From the NCBI GenBank assembly GCA_002364755.1, contig DEZI01000030.1, positions 4,770-68,769 on the forward strand: DNA of 64,000 bases, written 5' to 3'. The notes beneath the pieces were generated by a model that saw nothing but the letters and a program-made list of their open reading frames with translations, made no database searches and was not told the origin of the DNA. The DNA comes from Stenotrophomonas maltophilia (GTDB lineage Bacteria > Pseudomonadota > Gammaproteobacteria > Xanthomonadales > Xanthomonadaceae). The position numbers and the translations under genes are program-made. Of this stretch, positions 51,231 to 59,965 are shown piece after piece. Every line of letters begins with the position of its first letter. The stretch's first letter is position 1.

Positions 51231-51841
51231 TTTTCGAAGCGCTTCATCGCCTCGCTGATCAGCGCACGGGCTTCGGCCGCATTGCCCCAGCCGTTGAGCT
51301 GCACCGGACTACGGCCGGCCGGCAGGTCCTTGTAGACCCGGAAGAACGCCTCGATGCGCTGCCGTTCGATCTCAGGCAGATCGGACAGGTCGCGGATGTT
51401 GGCGTAGGTCGGGTCGACCTTGTCGGTGGGCACGCCGATGACCTTCTCGTCGTGCTCGCCGCCATCAATCATCTTCAGGTAACCGATCGGGCGGAAGCGC
51501 ACGATCACGCCCGGATGCAGCGGTTCGCGGGTCAGCACCAGCGCATCCAGCGGATCGTTGTCACCGGCCAGCGTGCGCGGTACCGAGCCGTAGTTGGCTG
51601 GATAGGCCACCGGCATCGACTGGAAGCGGTCCACGTGTACAAGACCGTCTTCCTTGATCTCGTACTTGGTGAAGCTGCCGGCCGGGATCTCCACCGCCAG
51701 GTTCACTTCGGCCGGGGCCTGCTTAGGCTGCGCTGCCAGGAACGGATGCAGCACGCTGTCGGCGGCGGTCACGGCACCGGCCACCAGCAACAGGGCTGCG
51801 CCGAGGGCGGCCAACGGGGCGATGCGTCGAGTTGTGTTCAT
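51227..51841 (-). CDS. Exported family I inorganic pyrophosphatase
   Basis: A 204-aa protein with a signal peptide (MNTTRRIAPLAALGAALLLVAGAVTA, about residues 1-26, shown here only to mark the hydrophobic core LAALGAALLLVAGA). The mature part is a family I soluble pyrophosphatase: EIPAGSFTKYEIKEDG, NYGSVPRTLAGDNDPLDALVL (metal-binding DNDPLD), and DPTYANIRDLSDLP. Family I enzymes are normally cytosolic, so export to the periplasm is unusual. The start at 51841 follows AGGAG overlapping the upstream stop. It is the last gene of the receptor-phytase-phosphatase unit. The TAG stop comes from a SMAG repeat. Confidence 0.85.
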   Translation of the reverse strand: MNTTRRIAPLAALGAALLLVAGAVTAADSVLHPFLAAQPKQAPAEVNLAVEIPAGSFTKYEIKEDGLVHVDRFQSMPVAYPANYGSVPRTLAGDNDPLDALVLTREPLHPGVIVRFRPIGYLKMIDGGEHDEKVIGVPTDKVDPTYANIRDLSDLPEIERQRIEAFFRVYKDLPAGRSPVQLNGWGNAAEARALISEAMKRFEK

Positions 51842-51852
51842 GCGGTCACTCC

Positions 51853-53217
51853 TCATTCCCAGCAACGGTCCGCCCGGCCCTTGGCGGTCTGCGCACGCGG
51901 GCAGCCGCGCGGGGCGATGCGGTCTTCGCGCAGTTCCACCCGCTGCTTGCCGCCGGCGGCATCGCGGCGCAGCTCGAAGGCATCGTACAACCGGCCGTTG
52001 ACGGTGCGGGCTTCGTAGCGCAGGTGCTGCGGATCGATCTTCAGCACCTGGAACAGCTGGGTATCCTCGGCCACCGGATCCATGGTCCGGCGTGCCTCGT
52101 CGGACAGGCGGTACTGCTTCGGCCCAGCCACCGTCACAACGTACTGCGGCGTGGCGGCCTCACCTTCGCCGCGGCGGCCGTAGGTGTGGTCGTGGCCCTG
52201 CAGCACCAGGTCGACGTTGTGGCGGCGCACGACCGGCAGCAGCACGTCGCGCAGCGCAGCGTTCTCGCGGCCTTCGCGCGGCGAATAGAACGGCTGGTGC
52301 AGCAGCACGATGGTCCACGGGTGCGGGTTGTTGGCCAGCACCTTGTCCAGCCACTGCGCCTGCGCCTGGGCGGTGCCCAGGTCGAGTGCGGAGGTGCCGT
52401 CGAGCACGGCCACGCGCACGTCCTGCACATCGAACCAGTAGGTGCTGCTGGCAGCCGCTGCGGCACCGTTGCCCGGCAGCGCGAACGTCACCGGCCAGTG
52501 CTTGCCCAGCACGCGGCGTTCCTGCGGGGTGTCCTCGAACTCTTCGAAGTACTCGTGGTTGCCGATGGCCGGGGCCACCAGCGTCTCCTGCGCCAGCCAA
52601 CTGGTGGCGGCGAACCACTCGCCCCACTCGCTGTCATCGGCGCCGTCGCCACCGCTGACCAGGTCACCGGCGAACAGGCTCATGCGCGCCTCCGGTGCGG
52701 TCTTCTGCGCGGCACGCACCACGCGGCTGACATGGCTGAGGTTCTTGTTCTGGGTATCACCGAAGTACAGCAGGGTCAGGGGCTCGCCGGCCTTGCCCAG
52801 CGTGCGCAGCTGGTTCCAGGCACTCCAGCTGCCATTGCCCTGCACGCGGTACACGTACAGGGTGTCCGGCTTCAGCCCATCGACCTCGGCGCGATGGTGG
52901 TGCGACAGACCGTGCTCGGTCTGCAGCACCCGGGTCTTCGCGCGCACCTGGCGGATGCCCTCGATGGCCGGCGAATCACCGGCCAGGGCGATTTCCAGCA
53001 GTGGCGCCTGCACGCTGCCATCGGTGCGCCAGGCCACGGCGAAGCCCTGGCTGGGATCGACCGAGGGCGAGGCGACGATGCGGTCCGGCACGGTGGTGGC
53101 CGCGTAGTAAGGGCTGCCCACCGGCACCTGGGTATTCGGTTCGGCGGCGGCGAACCCCAATGCGGGCATTGCCAGCAGCAGGCCCAACGCAAGGGCATTC
53201 CTGCAACGACGGCTCAT
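51853..53217 (-). CDS. Exported purple-acid-phosphatase-like metallophosphoesterase
   Basis: A 454-aa protein with a signal peptide and an N-terminal fibronectin-III-like domain (FAVAWRTDGS ... GLKPDTLYVYRV), then a calcineurin-like phosphoesterase domain. Metal-binding motifs are all present: FGDTQNKN, AGDLVSGG, GNHEY, LLHQPFYS and GHDHTYGR. The layout matches purple acid phosphatases, several of which hydrolyse phytate or other phosphomonoesters. It overlaps the phytase-like gene by four bases (ATGA) and precedes the pyrophosphatase by 11. Confidence 0.87.
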   Translation of the reverse strand: MSRRCRNALALGLLLAMPALGFAAAEPNTQVPVGSPYYAATTVPDRIVASPSVDPSQGFAVAWRTDGSVQAPLLEIALAGDSPAIEGIRQVRAKTRVLQTEHGLSHHHRAEVDGLKPDTLYVYRVQGNGSWSAWNQLRTLGKAGEPLTLLYFGDTQNKNLSHVSRVVRAAQKTAPEARMSLFAGDLVSGGDGADDSEWGEWFAATSWLAQETLVAPAIGNHEYFEEFEDTPQERRVLGKHWPVTFALPGNGAAAAASSTYWFDVQDVRVAVLDGTSALDLGTAQAQAQWLDKVLANNPHPWTIVLLHQPFYSPREGRENAALRDVLLPVVRRHNVDLVLQGHDHTYGRRGEGEAATPQYVVTVAGPKQYRLSDEARRTMDPVAEDTQLFQVLKIDPQHLRYEARTVNGRLYDAFELRRDAAGGKQRVELREDRIAPRGCPRAQTAKGRADRCWE

Positions 53218-54329
53218 GCGCCACACTCCAGCGGCAGCGACAGTTGCTTGGCGATGGCTTCCCAGTCGAAGGCCACCACGCCCTGGTCGTCATGCACGGC
53301 ATACAGCGCACCGTGCGGGAAGCGCGGGCTCGGCTGCTGCATCATCCAGATGCCATCGGTGTTGGCGACCGTGTTGCCCTGGAAGGCACCGACCGGCTTC
53401 AGGGTATGGCGGTCGAACAGGTGGAACACGCTGCGCTGCTTGCCCTGCTCGGTGGTGATCCACCAGCCGTCCTTGCCGCAGGTGCGCAGCATCACACCCT
53501 CGGCCTGCGCCTTGAACACATCGCGGCCGAAGGTGCTGCCGGTGAAACGGCCGGCCAGCGTGTAGATCTTGAACTCGCTGGCGTAGGTTTCGTCTTCCTC
53601 GGCGATCAGCAGGCGGTCGTTGGCTGGGTCACCCCAGATCGACTCGACCACCCGCAGTGCGCCGGCTTCGCTGGTATCACCGATGCTGGCAGCCAGGGTC
53701 GCTTCCACCTTGGCGCCATCGCGGGTGACGTGGTACTGGCGCACGCGCTTGCCCAGCTCGGCCAGCGGCGGCAGGATGTCCTTGCCCTGTGCGTCTTCGC
53801 CGTTGTCCCAGGAATCGGTGACGTAGACGCTGTAGCCGTCGGCCCGGCGGTCGACCCACAGGCCATAGGGCTTGCGCAGGTCATCGGCACCGAACACCGC
53901 CAGCGGGGTGAAATCGGGCAGCGAGAACACCTGCACGCGGTGGTTGTCACGCTCGACGATCCACAGCAGGTCGTCGGTCACCGAGATGCCGTTGGGGCGG
54001 TCGAACTGGCCCAGCGCGGTGCCTGCGTTGCCGACGTCGCGCAGGTGCTGGCCGGTGCTGCCGTCATACACCACCAGCTTGTCGGTGGCCTTGGCCGTGG
54101 CGATCAGCCAGGTCTTGCCGTCCGGTGCCTTCCAGGCCGCGGGCGAATCGATGTTGTCTTCCGGCGTCATCGGGCTTAGGAACGCCTCGGCGATGGTCGA
54201 CACCGAGCGTGCGTTCCCGGCCGGGGCCTTCGCGGCGGCATCGGCGCCGGCCGGAGCCGCCGCCGGCGTGCAGCCGGCTGCAAGGCAGGCGGCCATCGCG
54301 GCGGCCAGCAGGGTCATGCCACGCGACAT
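53214..54329 (-). CDS. Phytase-like beta-propeller lipoprotein
   Basis: A 371-aa lipoprotein (lipobox ACLAAGC) of the beta-propeller phytase type. Recognisable segments: EDNIDSPAAWKAPDGKTWLIATAK, here seen as DNIDSPAAW and LIATAKATDKLVVYD, then GQFDRPNGIS, ERDNHRVQVFSLPDF, GLWVDRR, ESIWGDP, LLIAEEDETYASEFKIY and QAEGVMLR. Beta-propeller phytases use calcium to release phosphate from phytate. The ATG at 54329 overlaps the receptor TGA by one base (TGATG); a GTG one codon earlier is possible. It is the second gene of the four-gene unit. Confidence 0.85.
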   Translation of the reverse strand: MSRGMTLLAAAMAACLAAGCTPAAAPAGADAAAKAPAGNARSVSTIAEAFLSPMTPEDNIDSPAAWKAPDGKTWLIATAKATDKLVVYDGSTGQHLRDVGNAGTALGQFDRPNGISVTDDLLWIVERDNHRVQVFSLPDFTPLAVFGADDLRKPYGLWVDRRADGYSVYVTDSWDNGEDAQGKDILPPLAELGKRVRQYHVTRDGAKVEATLAASIGDTSEAGALRVVESIWGDPANDRLLIAEEDETYASEFKIYTLAGRFTGSTFGRDVFKAQAEGVMLRTCGKDGWWITTEQGKQRSVFHLFDRHTLKPVGAFQGNTVANTDGIWMMQQPSPRFPHGALYAVHDDQGVVAFDWEAIAKQLSLPLECGA

Positions 54330-56905
54330 CACAGGGCCACCTTCAGGCCGACAGCGTACGTGCGGCCGTACTCTTCCATCTGCAAGGTGCGCGAACGGGT
54401 GCCTTGGTACAGCTCCAGCGGCTTGTCGAGCAGGTTCTGCGCTTCGAGGTACATGCTGATGCGCGGGGTGAACTTGTAGTCCAGCGAGAAGTCGAGCTGG
54501 GTGTTGGGCGCTACGTAGATGTCGAACGCGCGGCCGGTACCGACGGTGTCCAGGTACTCGCTGCGGTAGACCGCGGCCAGGCGGGTGCTCAGGCCGTACT
54601 TCTCATAGCCGATGTGCGCGCTGTACACGTGCCTGGAGGCACGCGGCAGCATGAACTCCTCGCCTTCGCGGTCAGCGATGCCCGCATCGAACCTGGTATC
54701 CAGCCAGGTGCCGCTGGCACCGACCAGCAGGCCGTCCAGCGCGCCCGGCAGGAACGCCAGCTGCTGCTGCCAGTTGAACTCTGCGCCGCGCACGGTGGCC
54801 TTGCGGCCGTTGATCGGACGGATCACGTCGAGGCCGTCGTAAGCCGGATCATTCTGGCTCACGGTCTCCACGATGTAGCCATCGATGGACTTGTGGAACA
54901 GGCCCAGCGAGACGATGCCGGTGGTGCCGATGTACTTCTCGACCGACAGGTCGATGTTCTTCGACTCGTAGGGATCCAGCTGCGGATTGCTCAGGCGCAG
55001 CTCTTGGTCACCGGCGTTCAGCGCGCGGCGCGGCGAGATGTCACCGAAGGACGGACGCGAGACCGTCTTGTTGGCCGAAGCACGCAGCACCCAGTCGTCG
55101 GCCGCGTCGTAGCGCAGCTGCAGGCCCGGCAGCACGTTGGTGTAGCTGCGGTTGGCCTCCACCGGGCTGACGGTGTAGCCGTCATCGTCGTCCAGCTCGA
55201 CGCTGTTGCCGGTGGCCTTGAAGCGGGTGTTTTCCACGCGCACGCCGCCGATGATGCGCAGCGATCCGATGTCCCAGGTGCCCATCGCGTAGCTGGCGAA
55301 AATGTCTTCACTGGCGGTGTAATCCTCTTCCAGCGACGTGGCGGCGTTGCCGGCCACGTCCTGCGGACGCGCGGTGTGGCGGCTGCCGTTCTGTGCCCAG
55401 TAGGCGCGCATGGCAGCCGAGCTCATGCCCTGCCCCATCACACCGTGGCGGTGTTCCGGATCGGCGGCCGTCCAGCTGGCCAGGTCGATGTCCGGGCCGC
55501 GGCGCAGTTCGCTCTCGTCCACGTTGACATCACGGTCGCGCCAGCGGCCGAGCAGGCCGAACTTGATGCTGCTGTTGTCGCCATCGAAACGCACGTTGAC
55601 CTGCGCGCTGCGTTCTTCGTCGTTGACCTGCTTGGGCGAGATCACGAAGCGGTCGAACGCGAAGTTCGTGTTGTCCATCCAGCCGTTGCTGCTGAGCGTG
55701 TAGGTCGGCAGGCGGCTGCGCTGGTCCAGGGTGCCGGACATGTCGTCGGCATCCAACTCGAAGCGTGCTTCCATCTCGTCGTCGACGCGCTCTTCGGTGC
55801 GGGTGTAGCCGATCTTGTAGTCCACCACCGCGTTGGTCAGCGTGTTCTCGCCGCCCAGGCTGGCAGCAAAGGTGTTTTCCTTCTTGGTGCGGTAGCGCAT
55901 GCGCTTCTGGATCGCATCGGCCGGAAGGTCGTCCAGGCGGTACTGGTCGGTGCCGGTGGCCACCATGTCGGCGTCATCGAAGTTGTAGATCACGCGCTGG
56001 CGGGTTTCGGCGTCGTCGAACTGGCTGTACAGGGTGCGCAGGTAGTACCTGCTGCCCTCGTCCGGGCGCCAGTCCATGTTGAGGTTGGCACCGATGCGCT
56101 TGCGCTCGATCTCGTACTTGCGGTTCTGCAGGTTGATCGCGGTGAGGTCACCGGGCTTCACGTCCTGCGGATCGATGTCACCGTCGAGATTGTCATACTC
56201 GACTTCGGTGTTGTCGGACTCGAACCTGCGGTTCTGGTAGTTCACGCCCAGCGCGATGCCGAAGGTCTCGGCGAACACTTCGCTGTAGTTGAACGAGGCC
56301 TTGGGGCTGGTCTCGCCGGACAGCTGCTGGTGGCTGGCTTCGATCTTGCCGCGCAGGCTGCGGCCGTCGCGGTCGAAGGCCGAGGCCGATTCGACCAGCA
56401 CCGCGCCACCGATGGCGTCACCCGGCATGTCCGGGGTCGGCGACTTGACCACGCGCAGGCGCTCGGTCGAATCGGAGGGGATGACGTCCAGTGGCGCGGC
56501 GCGGCTGGAGTCTTCCGGGGTACCCACGGCGATGCCATCGATGCTGACGCTGTTGAGGTTGGCATCCAGGCCGCGGATGACCACGAAGCGGCCTTCGCCC
56601 TGGTCACGGGTCACGCTGATGCCCGGCAGGCGCTGCAGCGACTCGGCCACGTTCTTGTCCGGGTACTGGCCCAGGGCATCGGAGGACACCGCATCTTCGA
56701 TGGCGTCGCTGCTGCGCTTCAGATCAACCGCGCGGAGCTGCGATTCGAGCTGGGCGCGCACTTCGATGCGGTCCAGATCGACCGCATTGGCGGCAACCAC
56801 GCCGGTGGCGGCCAAGGCCTGCTGTCCGGCGGCCTGCAGCGGTGCTGCGGCCCCCAGCGCCAGGGTCACGGTGATGGCCATGGCCAGCGGAGTCTTGATG
56901 TGCAC
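54329..56905 (-). CDS. TonB-dependent receptor, probable organophosphate (phytate) importer
   Basis: About 858 aa with a GTG start at 56905 (VHIKTPLAMAITV begins a signal peptide). An upstream in-frame start adds 49 residues without signal-peptide character, so it is less likely. The plug domain is of the Xanthomonas/Caulobacter type: KRSSDAIEDAVSSDALGQYPDKNVAESLQRLPGISV (core seen as GQYPDKNVAESLQRLPGISV) and GEGRFVVIRGLD. The barrel ends in YAVGLKVAL. Its gene is coupled to the phytase-like gene, so phytate or another inositol phosphate is a plausible ligand. No classical Pho box was found upstream. Confidence 0.85.
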   Translation of the reverse strand: MHIKTPLAMAITVTLALGAAAPLQAAGQQALAATGVVAANAVDLDRIEVRAQLESQLRAVDLKRSSDAIEDAVSSDALGQYPDKNVAESLQRLPGISVTRDQGEGRFVVIRGLDANLNSVSIDGIAVGTPEDSSRAAPLDVIPSDSTERLRVVKSPTPDMPGDAIGGAVLVESASAFDRDGRSLRGKIEASHQQLSGETSPKASFNYSEVFAETFGIALGVNYQNRRFESDNTEVEYDNLDGDIDPQDVKPGDLTAINLQNRKYEIERKRIGANLNMDWRPDEGSRYYLRTLYSQFDDAETRQRVIYNFDDADMVATGTDQYRLDDLPADAIQKRMRYRTKKENTFAASLGGENTLTNAVVDYKIGYTRTEERVDDEMEARFELDADDMSGTLDQRSRLPTYTLSSNGWMDNTNFAFDRFVISPKQVNDEERSAQVNVRFDGDNSSIKFGLLGRWRDRDVNVDESELRRGPDIDLASWTAADPEHRHGVMGQGMSSAAMRAYWAQNGSRHTARPQDVAGNAATSLEEDYTASEDIFASYAMGTWDIGSLRIIGGVRVENTRFKATGNSVELDDDDGYTVSPVEANRSYTNVLPGLQLRYDAADDWVLRASANKTVSRPSFGDISPRRALNAGDQELRLSNPQLDPYESKNIDLSVEKYIGTTGIVSLGLFHKSIDGYIVETVSQNDPAYDGLDVIRPINGRKATVRGAEFNWQQQLAFLPGALDGLLVGASGTWLDTRFDAGIADREGEEFMLPRASRHVYSAHIGYEKYGLSTRLAAVYRSEYLDTVGTGRAFDIYVAPNTQLDFSLDYKFTPRISMYLEAQNLLDKPLELYQGTRSRTLQMEEYGRTYAVGLKVAL

Positions 56906-57060
56906 GGTGGAGCCCCATACCTGTGAAGAATGGGTCTGCACGGTATGTCCGCAACGTTGCACGGCGGTGACACCGTTCAGCACATTCATTGCATCCGGCG
57001 TGGGCTTCGCAGCGCCGATCCGGCAAAATGGAGGCCTCTCTACAGCCCCCATTCCCGACC

Positions 57061-57693
57061 ATGAAGATCGTCGAAGTGCGCCACCCGCTGGTGCAGCACA
57101 AGATCGGCCTGATGCGCAACGCCGCGCTCAGCACCAAGGATTTCCGCGAGCTGGCCAACGAACTGGGCACGCTGCTGGCCTACGAGGCCACCGCCGACCT
57201 GGAGACCGAGCCGCACACCCTCCCCGGCTGGGCCGGCCCGGTGACCGTGCAGCGCATCGCTGGCGCCAAGATCACCGTGGTGCCGATCCTGCGTGCCGGC
57301 CTGGGCATGCTCAGCGGCGTGCTGTCGCTGATCCCGGCTGCGCGCGTGAGCGTGGTCGGCCTGCAGCGCGATGAGGAAACCCTGCAGCCGGTGCCTTATT
57401 TCGAGCGCCTGACCGGCCGTCTGGAAGAGCGCGATGCGCTGATCCTGGACCCGATGCTGGCCACCGGCGGCACCCTGATCGCCACCATCGACATGCTCAA
57501 GCGCGCGGGCGCGCGCCGCATCAAGGGCATCTTCCTGGTCGCCGCGCCGGAAGGCATCGAGGCGGTCAAGGCCGTGCACCCGGACGTGGAGATCTACACC
57601 GCGGCCATCGATGCCCAGCTCAACGACAAGGGCTACATCCTGCCGGGCCTGGGCGATGCGGGTGACCGCATCTTCGGTACCCGCGTGGTGTGA
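57061..57693 (+). CDS. upp: Uracil phosphoribosyltransferase
   Basis: A 210-aa type I PRTase that converts uracil and PRPP to UMP in pyrimidine salvage. Family signatures: [19 protein letters not shown] at the start, [12 protein letters not shown], and the PRPP loop [18 protein letters not shown], with [14 protein letters not shown] near the end. The ATG at 57061 gives the exact family length. Divergent from the receptor operon, about 155 bases between starts. Confidence 0.96.
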   Translation: MKIVEVRHPLVQHKIGLMRNAALSTKDFRELANELGTLLAYEATADLETEPHTLPGWAGPVTVQRIAGAKITVVPILRAGLGMLSGVLSLIPAARVSVVGLQRDEETLQPVPYFERLTGRLEERDALILDPMLATGGTLIATIDMLKRAGARRIKGIFLVAAPEGIEAVKAVHPDVEIYTAAIDAQLNDKGYILPGLGDAGDRIFGTRVV

Positions 57694-57716
57694 TCCGGTG
57701 GAAGGGATCTGACCCC

Positions 57717-57755
57717 GGGGTCGGATCCCTTTCGCAGAAAGGGCTCCGGGCCCCC
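57717..57755. repeat. GGGGTC-bounded hairpin repeat (copy 2)
   Basis: GGGGTCGGATCCCTTTCG ... AGAAAGGGCTCCGGGCCCCC, related to 25182-25221. It lies just past upp and next to the pseudogene; a GGGATCTGACCCC half-copy precedes it at 57704-57716. Confidence 0.65.
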
Positions 57756-57760
57756 GCTCT

Positions 57761-58185
57761 TTAAAGCCCGGCCGCCAGCGCCTGCAGCCGGTCGATGGCC
57801 ATTTTCCAGCCATCAAAAAAGCCCATCGGCTCGTGTTGGTCACGGACGGTCTTGTCCGGGTGCATGACCTGCGCGGTGTAGCGGCAGCCCTGCCCTTCGC
57901 CGGCGAAGGTGATGGCCGCGGTGAAGCCCAGCCACGGGCTCTGCGGCCGCCAGCCGCCGCCCAGCATCGAGGTGAACACCAGGCGCTGCTGCGGCACGAT
58001 CTCGACGAAGCCCCGCCCGGGCGCAGCTCGAACGCACGCACCTCGGTGGTCTACAGCCGCGGGCACCACTACTGTCGCAACAGCTCAGGCTCCGTCCAGG
58101 CCCGCCACAACGCCGCCCGCGGCGCGGCCAATGCGCGGCTGATGACCGGATCGGTCTCTGGATGAGGGTCGGCAGCGGATGTCAT
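57761..58185 (-). pseudogene. Decayed AHSA1/SRPBCC-family gene
   Basis: From the ATG at 58185 the frame reads MTSAADPHPETDPVISRALA ... LWRAWTEPELLRQ, then stops at TAG where relatives have Trp (QWWCPRP). A second TAG replaces Trp five codons later. Further on, an out-of-frame deletion removes about 18 residues before GFVEIVPQQRLVFTSML, and the last part (WLGFTAAITFAGEGQGCRYTAQVM; PMGFFDGWKMAIDRLQAL) is intact in another frame. Two nonsense changes and a frameshifting deletion argue for a real pseudogene. The function of intact relatives is unassigned ligand-binding. Confidence 0.8.
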
Positions 58186-58336
58186 GGACGTGCTCCAGTG
58201 CGTCATAAAGGATGCACACCGATACGCCGATCACATCTCCAGGCGAGCGTTACCGGGACGATCGCGAATCTTCACGTCGTTTTCCAGCCAGCAGGCGAAT
58301 GCTCCGCGCACCCGCACCGCTCGCCCTGGAGATGCC

Positions 58337-58627
58337 ATGAAAGCCTCCTTCCTGCTGGCTGCCGCCCTGCTCATCGGCCTGCCCCTGGCCGCCACCGCCG
58401 CCACCCCGCAGCAGCAGCGCATGGCCGACTGCTCGGCCAAGAACAAAGGGCTGAAGGGCGACGCCTACAAAACCGCGCAGAGCGCCTGCCTGAGCGGCCA
58501 CGCCACCGAAACCAAGGCCACAACCCCGCAGGAGCGCATGAAGCAGTGCAACGCCGATGCCGCGACCAAAAAGCTCGCCGGCGACGCCCGCAAGACCTTC
58601 ATGAGCAGCTGCCTGAAAGCCTCGTAG
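58337..58627 (+). CDS. PsiF-repeat family protein
   Basis: A 96-aa exported protein with signal peptide (MKASFLLAAALLIGLPLAATA) and two PsiF repeats (RMADCSAKNKGLKGDAYKTAQSACL; RMKQCNADAATKKLAGDARKTFMSSCL, seen as CxxxNxxxxxLxGDAxKT). PsiF of E. coli is phosphate-starvation inducible, role unknown. GGAG sits six bases before the ATG. A very weak Pho-box-like stretch (GCGTCATAAAGGATGCAC, 58200-58217) lies upstream. Its closeness to the phosphate-scavenging operon fits a shared phosphate theme. Confidence 0.85.
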   Translation: MKASFLLAAALLIGLPLAATAATPQQQRMADCSAKNKGLKGDAYKTAQSACLSGHATETKATTPQERMKQCNADAATKKLAGDARKTFMSSCLKAS

Positions 58628-58645
58628 CACCGCCATCACATTCAA

Positions 58646-58696
58646 TCAGATGGGGTCAGAGCCCGTTGCGAAGCAACGGGATCCGACCCCATCTGA
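58646..58696. repeat. GGGGTC-bounded hairpin repeat (copy 3)
   Basis: TCAGATGGGGTC (58646-58657) is an exact inverted copy of GACCCCATCTGA (58685-58696), enclosing AGAGCCCGTTGC-GAA-GCAACGGGATCC. It is the most complete copy and lies 18 bases past the psiF-family stop. Confidence 0.75.
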
Positions 58697-58715
58697 ACAT
58701 CGATCTCTGACAGAT

Positions 58716-58936
58716 GTGCCGACCAACGGCCGGCACCCACCAACAGCCGCCTGAACCTGTCGAAGGTGGGGCGGTGTCGGAGTGCGGGGTGTCCGCCGCA
58801 TGGATGCGGCGGCCAAGCCTACACGGACGTACTTGCGGCGTCCCCGCAATCCGACACCGCCCCGCCAACCCACGGGCAGCCCGCTTTTGACGTTGACGTT
58901 GCTTCTGCAGGTGCGGGGCTGCAAGCCCTGCCGAAC
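58716..58936. repeat. Long structured repeat, full copy 2 (three-way-junction core)
   Basis: The 318-bp gap before the MBL-fold gene holds copy 3 of the hairpin repeat and this element: palindrome GTGCCGACCAACGGCCGGCAC (58716-58736), arms at 58765-58789 and 58842-58866 (25 bp, one mismatch and one wobble), hairpin GCCGCA-TGGA-TGCGGC (58795-58810), hairpin GGACG ... CGTCC (58825-58843), and a tail ending in GCAAGCCCTGCC. The core hairpins match copy 1 at 13499-13739 while the arms differ yet remain complementary. Confidence 0.7.
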
Positions 58937-58945
58937 GAACACCCC

Positions 58946-59833
<888 letters not shown>

Positions 59834-59895
59834 GCCGCAATTATCGAGCGCCCCCCGTTAAATAATCGCTAGCCGGAATTACGGGCCGGAAAGCG

Positions 59896-59923
59896 CAGAA
59901 CCCCGCCGGGTGGCGGGGTTCTG
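59896..59923 (-). terminator. 12-bp hairpin downstream of ggt
   Basis: CAGAACCCCGCC (59896-59907) pairs exactly with GGCGGGGTTCTG (59912-59923). On the minus strand GCGCTTTCC follows, a weak U-tract, about 45 bases past the ggt stop. Confidence 0.6.
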
Positions 59924-59935
59924 GGGCGCTCCATT

Positions 59936-59958
59936 CGCCGGGCATGGCCCGGCGCTAC
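59936..59958 (-). repeat. SMAG/REP palindrome
   Basis: CGCCGGGC-ATG-GCCCGGCGCTAC, 8 bases beyond the ggt stop codon, ahead of the hairpin at 59896 on that strand. Confidence 0.75.
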
Positions 59959-59965
59959 CGACGCA

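Noticed and set aside
54125..56926. 933-codon open frame on the plus strand
   Set aside because: It is antisense to the TonB receptor and phytase-like genes, with low-complexity composition and no recognisable domain. Long mirror frames are normal in high-GC DNA.
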